From contig DGUE01000033.1 of assembly GCA_002393895.1 (NCBI GenBank), forward strand, positions 1 through 6,090: a stretch of 6,090 bases of DNA, read 5' to 3'. Of this stretch, positions 1 to 5,911 are shown piece after piece. Each line of letters starts with the position of its first letter. Positions within the stretch are counted from its first letter, which is position 1. The notes below the pieces were generated by a model. It ran no database searches, had not been told where the DNA came from, and saw only the letters and a program-made list of their open reading frames with translations. This DNA comes from Bacteroidales bacterium UBA4318 (GTDB lineage Bacteria; Bacteroidota; Bacteroidia; Bacteroidales; UBA932). Made by a program: the position numbers and the translations under genes.

Positions 1-867
1 GACCTGCTCCTCGGTCACGGGCAGCAGCTCAAAGAGCCTGTCCCCGAGCCTGTAGCGATAGGAGAAATACCCTCCGGCGTCGCCCTTGAGCACAACGTCA
101 TAGCGCGAGCCGTCGTACTCGAAGCCTCTGTCCGAGCAATAGTCGGCGGCGGTCTTCATTCTGTCGGCGGCGGTGGCGTAGTCTATCCTGCTCATGCCCT
201 CGCCGTAGTCGTCGTCCGCGAGCTTCACCTGACACATATCATACAGCAGCGACATCAACTGTACCAAATTCTGGACTGCAAATTTCTGAGCATCGCCAAA
301 GTCGTTCCAGTCGGTCTTGCCGTTTTTCTGATACATCTGATCGAGGACGGCTTCGTGGCGTTTGCACAGATCAAAGATGCTTGCGAGCGACTGTGTGTAC
401 TGCTCGGCGAGTATCTGCAAGGTCTCGTAATAATCGAAGGCTGCGAAGAGCTTCTTTTCGCTCTCGGCGGCATTCTGAGCGGAAGTCTCGGCGTCCTGCG
501 AGAGCTCGAGGGCTGCGTCCTGCGGCAGCATCCACTCTCCTGCCGAAGAGATATGCTGCGAGAGGAACCACTTAGGGTCGGCGGCGGCTTTTCTGATGCC
601 GTCGGGGTCGAATGGCGGCATAGCGGCATTGACGACCGAGAGGTCGGCGATATTCCGCGGCTTATTCGCAACGCGGTCAAAGCGCTCGAGGGCGCTGCCG
701 AAGCTTCCGACGATCTCCTCCTGCAAGCTTTCGAGCGCCTGCATAGCGCCGGCGCACTCGCTCTCCTTAGACTTTAGCTTAGCGATATTTTTTTCCTGCT
801 TTTTAACGGCCTGCCTGACCTTCTCTCCCTTAAAACTGAACACTCCGATAAGAAACGGCAGCGGCAT
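1..867 (-). CDS. Unrecognised helix-rich protein, partial (C-terminus beyond the left edge)
   Basis: The frame is open without a stop from an ATG at 867 to position 1, giving 289 residues of an incomplete protein. The start is fixed by a perfect AGGAGG seven bases upstream and by a sigma70-like promoter behind it. There is no signal peptide or membrane segment; the protein opens with the short hydrophobic stretch MPLPFLIGVF. Residues about 13-60 are rich in Lys, Glu and Gln and look like a coiled coil. Residues 115-175 and 185-220 are also strongly helical. Residues about 230-280 change to a Tyr/Asp/Gly-rich stretch (SRYDVVLKG, GGYFSYRYRLGD) that looks like beta structure, perhaps the start of a second domain. 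I do not recognise the family and assign no function; a cytoplasmic location is inferred from the lack of export signals. Codon use and the strong ribosome binding site fit a Firmicute, unlike genes to the right of position 2100. Confidence 0.85.
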   Translation of the reverse strand, partial: MPLPFLIGVFSFKGEKVRQAVKKQEKNIAKLKSKESECAGAMQALESLQEEIVGSFGSALERFDRVANKPRNIADLSVVNAAMPPFDPDGIRKAAADPKWFLSQHISSAGEWMLPQDAALELSQDAETSAQNAAESEKKLFAAFDYYETLQILAEQYTQSLASIFDLCKRHEAVLDQMYQKNGKTDWNDFGDAQKFAVQNLVQLMSLLYDMCQVKLADDDYGEGMSRIDYATAADRMKTAADYCSDRGFEYDGSRYDVVLKGDAGGYFSYRYRLGDRLFELLPVTEEQV

Positions 868-874
868 AGCTTTC

Positions 875-880
875 CCTCCT
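875..880 (-). promoter_or_regulatory. Strong Shine-Dalgarno for the 867 start
   Basis: Read on the minus strand, the sequence is AAAGGAGGGAAAGCT directly before the ATG. AGGAGG is a full match to the anti-SD sequence, with a seven-base spacer. It decides the start codon of the left-hand gene. Such sites are typical of Firmicutes and unusual in Bacteroidetes. Confidence 0.85.
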
Positions 881-906
881 TTATTTTATGAGCTTTGCTC
901 GTGTTT

Positions 907-935
907 ATTATAGCACACTTTTAGGGAAATGTAAA
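907..935 (-). promoter_or_regulatory. Sigma70-type promoter for the left-hand gene
   Basis: On the minus strand, TTTACA (935-930) is followed by a 17-base spacer and a perfect TATAAT (912-907). A TG one base upstream of the -10 gives an extended -10 (TGC-TATAAT). Transcription should start near position 900, leaving a leader of about 30 nt before the ATG at 867. It points away from the promoter at 952-981, so 868-1022 is a divergent intergenic region. Confidence 0.8.
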
Positions 936-951
936 GCCGTTTATCGCGGAA

Positions 952-981
952 TTGACAGCGCCTCGCTGCTTATGATATAAT
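952..981 (+). promoter_or_regulatory. Sigma70-type promoter for the acyltransferase gene
   Basis: Perfect TTGACA (952-957) and perfect TATAAT (976-981) are separated by 18 bases. The predicted start near 988 leaves a leader of about 35 nt before the ATG at 1023. TGAGG at 1013-1017, five bases before the ATG, is a moderate Shine-Dalgarno. This consensus is Firmicute- or proteobacteria-like and unlike the TAnnTTTG promoters further right. Confidence 0.8.
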
Positions 982-1022
982 AGGGCTGAAACAGGGTTTA
1001 CTGAACAAGCTGTGAGGTTTTT

Positions 1023-2111
1023 ATGAGGAAGCATTTTATCGACAATTTAAGGTGGACAGACGTGCTGCTGCTGGTGCCCTATCATGCGGCGATGGCGTGG
1101 AACGTCTGGGAGGAGCCGAATTACATTTTCTTCGGCGGAGACCGGGTGCTCAGCAGCTTTATCGTTTTTCTCAGCCCGTGGTTCATGCCGCTGCTGTTCC
1201 TGCTGGCAGGCATCAGCGCCCGCTATGCGCTGGACAAATATCCCGTAGGGAAATGGTTCGGCGCACGCACCCGCAAACTGCTGGTTCCGGGCACGATAGG
1301 CCTCTTCGTATTCCACTGGATGGTGGGGTATTTCAACACCGTAGTCGCCGCCAGGACCGGTGTTTTCGACGGGGTTCCAGCCATTGCCAAATACTTTATC
1401 ATGGCTTTCAGCGGCATAGGGCCACTCTGGTTCATCCAGGTGCTGTGGCTGCTCTGCATAGTGCTGCTTCTGCTGCGCGCCCTGGACCGCAGGGACCGCT
1501 TCTGGAACTGGTGCGGAAAGGCGGGAATCGTAGCCATCATCCTGCTGGGAATCCTCTTCTGGGCAGGAGAGCAGACTCTCATCAGAAATCCCCGTCCACA
1601 GTCCCTGGACGGCCTTCTGAACCTCTACAAGCCCCTGTTCTATATGGTTCCCTTCCTGCTCGGCTACTTCGTATTCTCTCACGATGAGGTGCAGCAGAAA
1701 GTCAAGCAGACATGGATTCCCCTGATGGTCTGTGCCATCATCAGCGGCGGCATCCTCATCGGCACCACCTTCGGCCAGGACAACACCTCGCCACAGTATC
1801 TCGACAGCCCTCTGAACTGCCTCTACGGCTGGCTCGCGTGCCTTGCCATGATGGGATGGTTCCAGGCAAGATTCGATCGCACAGGCCGTTTCGCCGCCTA
1901 TATGACACGCTCCAGCTACGGGCTCTACATAGTCCACTATCTGGTGGTGGCCAGCCTGGGATATATGATGAAGACCTACACCACCCTGCCTCCGCTGGCG
2001 ATGTACGCCATACTGGCAGTGGCGGTATTCACCCTATCCCCCGTTTTATACGAGATTATCCGCCGCATCCCTCTGGTGCGCTGGTGCGTGCTGGGAGAAA
2101 AGAAACGCTAG
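1023..2111 (+). CDS. Acyltransferase-3 family integral membrane protein
   Basis: The product has 362 residues and about ten hydrophobic segments, the usual size and layout of the acyltransferase-3 family. Members of this family move acetyl, succinyl or other acyl groups onto sugars of surface polysaccharides or other acceptors. Visible family features are the N-terminal DNLRW...PYHA segment, with Arg10 and the conserved His21 of the first membrane helix. Further on are FMPLLFLLAGISARYAL at 54-70, GPLWFIQVLWLL at 133-144, and YGLYIVHYLVV near the C-terminus (His305). The start has a TGAGG site and a good promoter upstream. The gene runs convergently into the GH88 gene and shares a CTAG stop with it, leaving no room for a terminator. 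Its 5' end carries Firmicute-type signals, whereas its later codons look more like the Bacteroidetes genes to the right. The family call is firm; the acceptor is unknown. Confidence 0.9.
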   Translation: MRKHFIDNLRWTDVLLLVPYHAAMAWNVWEEPNYIFFGGDRVLSSFIVFLSPWFMPLLFLLAGISARYALDKYPVGKWFGARTRKLLVPGTIGLFVFHWMVGYFNTVVAARTGVFDGVPAIAKYFIMAFSGIGPLWFIQVLWLLCIVLLLLRALDRRDRFWNWCGKAGIVAIILLGILFWAGEQTLIRNPRPQSLDGLLNLYKPLFYMVPFLLGYFVFSHDEVQQKVKQTWIPLMVCAIISGGILIGTTFGQDNTSPQYLDSPLNCLYGWLACLAMMGWFQARFDRTGRFAAYMTRSSYGLYIVHYLVVASLGYMMKTYTTLPPLAMYAILAVAVFTLSPVLYEIIRRIPLVRWCVLGEKKR

Positions 2112-3337
2112 TTTTCCAGCTTCAGGAGCCTCTGGATGGCTTCCAGGAAATAGTAGTCTGCATAGGTCAGGGGAATATCCACCCCTGACCATTTGTGCAG
2201 GTTGGTGACTCCGTGCTTGAGGAGGAAATTGCCGTTTTCGCCGGGCTCGGCGAGGTATTCGGGGGATGCCAGGGTCCTGACTATCCTGAGAGCGGTCTTG
2301 CGGTAGCGCTTGCTCTCTTTGCCGGTGGTGAAGGTGGAGAGTTCCGCCAGCGCGGAGGCGATGATGGCTCCCGCCGATGAATCCCTCAGCACCGGATCCC
2401 CGGGGCGCCATTTGTAATCGGATGCCTTGGGGGCGCCGACAGCATTCATGTCGAAGGCGTGCCTGGTGCCGGGGGCGTTGAAATCCCACTCCGGAACGCC
2501 ATCCTTCGGAAGCATGGGGATGATATATGCCGCCACCTTGCGGGCCTGCTCCAGATAGGCCGGATCCTTGGTTTCGCGATACATCATGGTGAATCCGTAC
2601 AGTGCCCAGGACTCTCCGCGGCTCCAGGTGGATTCATCGCTGAAGCCCTGCGATGTCTGCTTCTTCACCACCGCACCGGTTTCTTCATCGTAGGCCACTA
2701 CATGCCAGGTGCTGGCATCGGGGCGGAAGTGATTCTTCAAGGTGGTATTGGCGTGGATGCGGGCGATCTCCAGATACTTCCCCTCCCCCGTCAGGCGGGA
2801 CACTTCCGCAAGGATTTCCAGGTTCATCATATTGTCGATGATGACAGGGAAATTCCACCGTTTGCCGGGGTTCCAGCTGCGGGTGCAGCCCACGACGGGG
2901 CTGAAACGGGTGCTGAGTTTCTCGGCCCCGGCTTTCATCATCTCCAGATAGGCGGGATTCCCGGTCAGGCGGTACCCGTTGCCGAAGCTGCTGTTCACCT
3001 GGAAACCGATGTCGTGGTGGGTATGCATCCCTATGATCCCGTCCAGTTTGGCAGTCTGGCGTTTTGCCATTTCCAGCATGTCGGCATTGCCGGTGTACTC
3101 ATAAACCAGCCAGAGCGAGCCGGGGAAGAATCCGCTGGTCCAATCGTTCAGTTTGCCATCCTTGACCTTGCCTTTTTCGAAGGTGACAGGCATTTTGTCG
3201 GGCGATACCCTCGCGTCGAGCGCGGTGAACTGGGCGACCGCTCTTTCGAAAACACGGTCGGCGGTTTTCTTCAGGGAACTGCCGGATGCACCACTGGAAA
3301 CAAGAAGCAGGATGGCTGCCAAATAAAGAGATTTCAT
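2108..3337 (-). CDS. Secreted GH88-type unsaturated glucuronyl hydrolase
   Basis: The product has 409 residues, a normal length for GH88. These enzymes hydrolyse the 4,5-unsaturated uronic acid from the non-reducing end of oligosaccharides made by polysaccharide lyases (from glycosaminoglycans, ulvan, gellan and similar). The two family aspartates are visible: Asp109 in HHDIGF and Asp168 in VIIDNMMNL. Other family marks are DWTSGFFPGSLW at 65-76, WSRGESWALYGF at 238-249, and RDSSAGAI at 318-325. MKSLYLAAILLLVSSGASG is a type I signal peptide without a lipobox, so the protein is probably periplasmic. The frame extends upstream to a TTG at 3358, but that codon lies inside the -7 promoter box, so the ATG at 3337 is the start. 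A stretch at about 288-316 is longer than I expect for the family. It is divergent from the lipoprotein operon. GH105 is the nearest alternative; the motifs favour GH88. Confidence 0.92.
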   Translation of the reverse strand: MKSLYLAAILLLVSSGASGSSLKKTADRVFERAVAQFTALDARVSPDKMPVTFEKGKVKDGKLNDWTSGFFPGSLWLVYEYTGNADMLEMAKRQTAKLDGIIGMHTHHDIGFQVNSSFGNGYRLTGNPAYLEMMKAGAEKLSTRFSPVVGCTRSWNPGKRWNFPVIIDNMMNLEILAEVSRLTGEGKYLEIARIHANTTLKNHFRPDASTWHVVAYDEETGAVVKKQTSQGFSDESTWSRGESWALYGFTMMYRETKDPAYLEQARKVAAYIIPMLPKDGVPEWDFNAPGTRHAFDMNAVGAPKASDYKWRPGDPVLRDSSAGAIIASALAELSTFTTGKESKRYRKTALRIVRTLASPEYLAEPGENGNFLLKHGVTNLHKWSGVDIPLTYADYYFLEAIQRLLKLEN

Positions 3338-3355
3338 AATGCGTTGATTGTTCTG

Positions 3356-3363
3356 CAAATATA
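3356..3363 (-). promoter_or_regulatory. Bacteroidetes-type -7 box for the GH88 gene
   Basis: Minus-strand TATATTTG matches the Bacteroidetes housekeeping -7 element TAnnTTTG. Transcription would start a few bases downstream, near 3350, giving a leader of only about 13 nt before the ATG at 3337. No convincing -33 element is seen. The location excludes the upstream TTG at 3358 as a start codon. Confidence 0.6.
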
Positions 3364-3373
3364 TGAATTATTA

Positions 3374-3381
3374 CGCATGCG
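3374..3381. repeat. 8-bp palindrome between divergent promoters
   Basis: CGCATGCG is a perfect palindrome centred at 3377.5, within one base of the midpoint between the two divergent -7 boxes. It is GC-rich inside an otherwise AT-rich 100-base intergenic stretch. It could be part of an operator shared by both transcription units, but eight bases is short and chance cannot be excluded. Confidence 0.35.
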
Positions 3382-3393
3382 CTTTATTTCTCT

Positions 3394-3401
3394 TATATTT
3401 G
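3394..3401 (+). promoter_or_regulatory. Bacteroidetes-type -7 box for the lipoprotein operon
   Basis: TATATTTG matches TAnnTTTG exactly and is the mirror image of the box at 3356-3363. It lies 41 bases before the ATG at 3443. A -33 element is not obvious. A second AT-rich stretch (GATATAAT, 3407-3414) resembles a sigma70 -10 but has no -35 partner. Confidence 0.6.
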
Positions 3402-3442
3402 CTAATGATATAATTACTGGCAGTTTTAACTTTTAACCCATA

Positions 3443-3898
3443 ATGAAGAACTCTTTGATTCTCCTGGCATTCTGCGTGCTTTGCCTCTTCTCCTGCAAGA
3501 CCCAGGATCCTGTGCGGGACGCACTCCTTTCAAGATCCGGCGAACTCGTGGCCCCGATGGCCGTCACCTACGATGCCAAGAACTCTTTTGCCGGAGCTCT
3601 CGCCGTGTATTGGAATGCATCCGCGCCCATCGAGGACGGTGCCCTTTCTTTCCAGGTGCAGGTTTCTTCAGATGAGTATTTCTTCAGCGGAGAAGGCGAA
3701 ACCCTCATAGAGAAGACGGTGAACGTCAGCTCCAGCCCCAACGATGCCACCATCATCACCGGCCTGACTGCAGGCCAGTCTTATTTCCTGCGGGTGGCGG
3801 CGGTGTACCCCGGCCCTTCCAGGTCCGAATGGTCTTACCTCAGCAATGCCGCCGGCAAGACCGTCGCAGTTATTCCCGGAGTAGGTTTGGTAGAGTAA
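3443..3898 (+). CDS. Small lipoprotein with one fibronectin-III-like domain
   Basis: The product has 151 residues. MKNSLILLAFCVLCLFSC is a lipoprotein signal peptide with lipobox LFSC and acylated Cys18, so it is membrane-anchored. Residues about 34-140 look like a single FN3-type beta-sandwich. They contain a strand with a core Trp (ALAVYWNAS), a middle strand FQVQVSSDE, then TIITGLTAGQSYFLRVAAVYP, which matches the typical FN3 'L-x-P-G-x-x-Y-x-x-R-V-x-A' stretch, and a final SEWS. No catalytic motif is seen. The likely role is as an accessory or carbohydrate-contact surface protein working with the propeller lipoprotein encoded 12 bases downstream. First gene of the operon; its start follows the TATATTTG promoter. 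The FN3 call rests on pattern only, so another Ig-like fold is possible. Confidence 0.8.
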   Translation: MKNSLILLAFCVLCLFSCKTQDPVRDALLSRSGELVAPMAVTYDAKNSFAGALAVYWNASAPIEDGALSFQVQVSSDEYFFSGEGETLIEKTVNVSSSPNDATIITGLTAGQSYFLRVAAVYPGPSRSEWSYLSNAAGKTVAVIPGVGLVE

Positions 3899-3910
3899 CA
3901 GGCCCGACCG

Positions 3911-5911
3911 ATGCTCCGGAAAAGCACATTGTTCCTGATGCTTTCCATCCTTTTTGCCGCTTGCGGCGGAGGGGGCGGAGCGGATGTGCCTCCGGATGAT
4001 GGCAACCCTTCCACAGATATCACCCTCAAGGCCTACGGAGGCCGGGGCAGGGCGGAGATCGTCTGCACAGGCACCCTTTCGGGCATCTCCGGCATAGCGA
4101 TCACCATCGATGAGGCTGCGGGCGCCCTGGTATATCCTGTCGGGCAGATCAAGGACGGGGCCTTCTTAATCACTGGGCTGGAAGAGAAATCCTATTCCTG
4201 CCCGGTGGCGCTGCTGAAGGATGGTGCCCCGGAGCCGGCAGGAACGGTGGAATTCGTGGTCTACGGCCCCAAATACGAGTCTTTCCTCCCCGGCGGGGGC
4301 GTCAATTTCTGCAGTTTCTCCGGCGCCTGCGCCTCGATGGCGCTTCAGGCGGTGAATCACTACTGCTACTACGGCTATCAGCTGGAATACACCGACATCA
4401 AAGGCGACGGCAAATCCGTCTTCATCAACAAGAACGAGGCTTCCGCCGCATTCCTGAACGACGTAGCCTCCGACATCACCGCACGGCCGGCGTTCAAGCC
4501 CGAAGAGATGATGGAAGACCTTTTCTACGGACCGGCCTTCACCATCAAGCAGGGCATCGTATCCGGCGACATCCCCCTGAACCCCACGGTGGATGGCTAC
4601 CGCGGCATCTGGTTCGACCTCGGGCAGGCCGCATCCTCCTACGGTTCCAAATACTCCGGAGGTTTCGCCACCTACACCATGAAGCACATCCCCATGGCCA
4701 TCTACTCCCCCATCGCAGACAGGACCTTCTTCGTCTACGGAGGCACTCCGGCCAAGGACAAGAAGTATCTGCTGTGCATGGTGGGATGCTTCGACCACCG
4801 CACCGGCAAGCTCCAGAAGCCGCGCATAGTAATGGACAAGGGCGAGCTCGGGGTGGCCGACCCCCACGACAATCCTACCATCCAGATCGACAGGAACGGA
4901 TTCATCTGGGTGTTCGTGGCAGGCCGCAGCAACAAGCGCAACGGCATCCGCTACCGCAGCCGCAAGCCCTACGACATCACCTCCTTCGAATACATCAACG
5001 AAGACATTATGGCCTATCCCCAGGTGATGTACCATCCCGACAAGGGCTTCTTCCTCTTCTTCACCCGCTACGACGGCACCCGCCAGCTCTTCTGGCGCAC
5101 CAGCACCGACGGAGTGGAATGGACGGCCTACAGGCAGCTGGCCAGCATAAAGGAGAGCGGGGACAAGAACTCCGGACACTACCAGATCAGCAACATCTGC
5201 GGCACCAAGCTGTGCACCGCCTTCAACCGCCACATCAACGGGAACGTGGACACCCGCACGAACATCTATTACCTCCAGTCGGAGGATTGGGGGGAGACCT
5301 GGACCACCGCTGCGGGCGAGGCCGTGAAGGTGCCGGTCACGGAGCGCTACTCCAACTGCCTGGTGCGGGACTACCAGATCAGCACCGAAGAACATAACTG
5401 CTACATAAAGGACCTCAACTTCGACTCCGAGGGCAACCCCATCATTCTCTACCTTACCAGCAGGAACCATCTGACCGGCCCCGACGGAGGCACCCGCCAG
5501 TGGCACGTGATCCATTGGACCGGAAGCAGCTGGGAGGAAGGGCTGATAACCACCTCCACCCATTGCTACGATTCCGGAAGCCTCTGGGTAGAGGGGGACG
5601 AATGGGTGGTGATAGCCCCCACGGATGCTGGGCCTCAGTACTGGGGCACCGGCGGCGAGGTGGTGAAATGGCGCAGCAGCGACAAGGGCAGGACCTGGAC
5701 AAAGGAAGCCCAGCTGACTAAAGACAGCGAGCTCAACCAAAGCTATATGAGACGCCCCTGGTATGCCGCAGATGGCTTTTATGCCTTCTGGGCCGATGGC
5801 AACCCGGACAAATTCACACAATCCTGCCTGTATTTCTGCGACAAGCAAGGCACGGTCTTCCGTATGCCTTACGATATGTCCGAAGAATGGGCGGAACCAG
5901 AAAGATTATGA
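3911..5911 (+). CDS. BNR/Asp-box beta-propeller lipoprotein, possible polysaccharide lyase or glycosidase
   Basis: The product has 666 residues. MLRKSTLFLMLSILFAAC is a lipoprotein signal (lipobox FAAC, Cys18), followed by a Gly-rich linker. Residues about 36-118 form a small beta-sandwich-like domain; 119-225 is unassigned and Cys-containing. From about 228 (DGYRGIWFDLGQ) to the end is a beta-propeller of the BNR_4 type. Asp-boxes are SEDWGETW at 457-464 and SSDKGRTW at 589-596, with a weaker STDGVEW at 398-404. Conserved-looking polar sites likely to line the active face are ADPHDNP (His319), SGHYQIS (His423/Tyr424), FNRHINGN (Arg440/His441) and STHCYDSG (His551). From family knowledge, seven-bladed propellers of this broad type include ulvan lyases (PL24/PL25) and rhamnose-glucuronate enzymes (GH145). 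With a GH88 next door, a lyase role is plausible but unproven. Probably cell-surface. Same operon as its neighbours: 12-nt gap upstream, ATGA overlap downstream. Sialidase is unlikely because only isolated Asp-boxes are present and no arginine triad stands out. Confidence 0.85.
   Translation: MLRKSTLFLMLSILFAACGGGGGADVPPDDGNPSTDITLKAYGGRGRAEIVCTGTLSGISGIAITIDEAAGALVYPVGQIKDGAFLITGLEEKSYSCPVALLKDGAPEPAGTVEFVVYGPKYESFLPGGGVNFCSFSGACASMALQAVNHYCYYGYQLEYTDIKGDGKSVFINKNEASAAFLNDVASDITARPAFKPEEMMEDLFYGPAFTIKQGIVSGDIPLNPTVDGYRGIWFDLGQAASSYGSKYSGGFATYTMKHIPMAIYSPIADRTFFVYGGTPAKDKKYLLCMVGCFDHRTGKLQKPRIVMDKGELGVADPHDNPTIQIDRNGFIWVFVAGRSNKRNGIRYRSRKPYDITSFEYINEDIMAYPQVMYHPDKGFFLFFTRYDGTRQLFWRTSTDGVEWTAYRQLASIKESGDKNSGHYQISNICGTKLCTAFNRHINGNVDTRTNIYYLQSEDWGETWTTAAGEAVKVPVTERYSNCLVRDYQISTEEHNCYIKDLNFDSEGNPIILYLTSRNHLTGPDGGTRQWHVIHWTGSSWEEGLITTSTHCYDSGSLWVEGDEWVVIAPTDAGPQYWGTGGEVVKWRSSDKGRTWTKEAQLTKDSELNQSYMRRPWYAADGFYAFWADGNPDKFTQSCLYFCDKQGTVFRMPYDMSEEWAEPERL

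Noticed and set aside
142..588. Repeated GTCGGCGGCGG strings at 142, 163 and 577
   Set aside because: They are in-frame Ala-Ala-Asp codons of the minus-strand gene with preferred codons, not a dispersed repeat or array.
355..913. Plus-strand open frames overlapping the left-hand gene and its promoter region
   Set aside because: The minus-strand frame is open for 289 codons with a perfect RBS and promoter. The plus frames have no such signals and lie antisense to it.
1047..1937. 296-codon open frame on the minus strand opposite the acyltransferase gene
   Set aside because: The plus strand encodes a coherent multi-spanning membrane protein with family motifs; the minus product is acidic, low-complexity and domainless.
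3338..3358. Upstream TTG start (3358) for the GH88 gene
   Set aside because: The TTG is part of the TATATTTG promoter box, so it would not be in the transcript; the signal peptide begins properly at the ATG at 3337.
2459..3436. 325-codon open frame on the plus strand opposite the GH88 gene
   Set aside because: The minus-strand frame carries full GH88 motifs and a signal peptide. The plus frame gives a His/Gly-rich product without domains and runs through the promoter region.
5279..5698. Sialidase reading of the Asp-box propeller
   Set aside because: Only two good Asp-boxes are present, with no RIP motif and no clear arginine triad. The overall pattern fits the BNR_4-type propellers better.
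4166..5848. 560-codon open frame on the minus strand opposite the propeller gene
   Set aside because: It is a shadow of the GC-rich third codon positions of the plus-strand gene. The product is low-complexity Val/Gly/Ala-rich, has no export signal or recognisable domain, and lacks a promoter.
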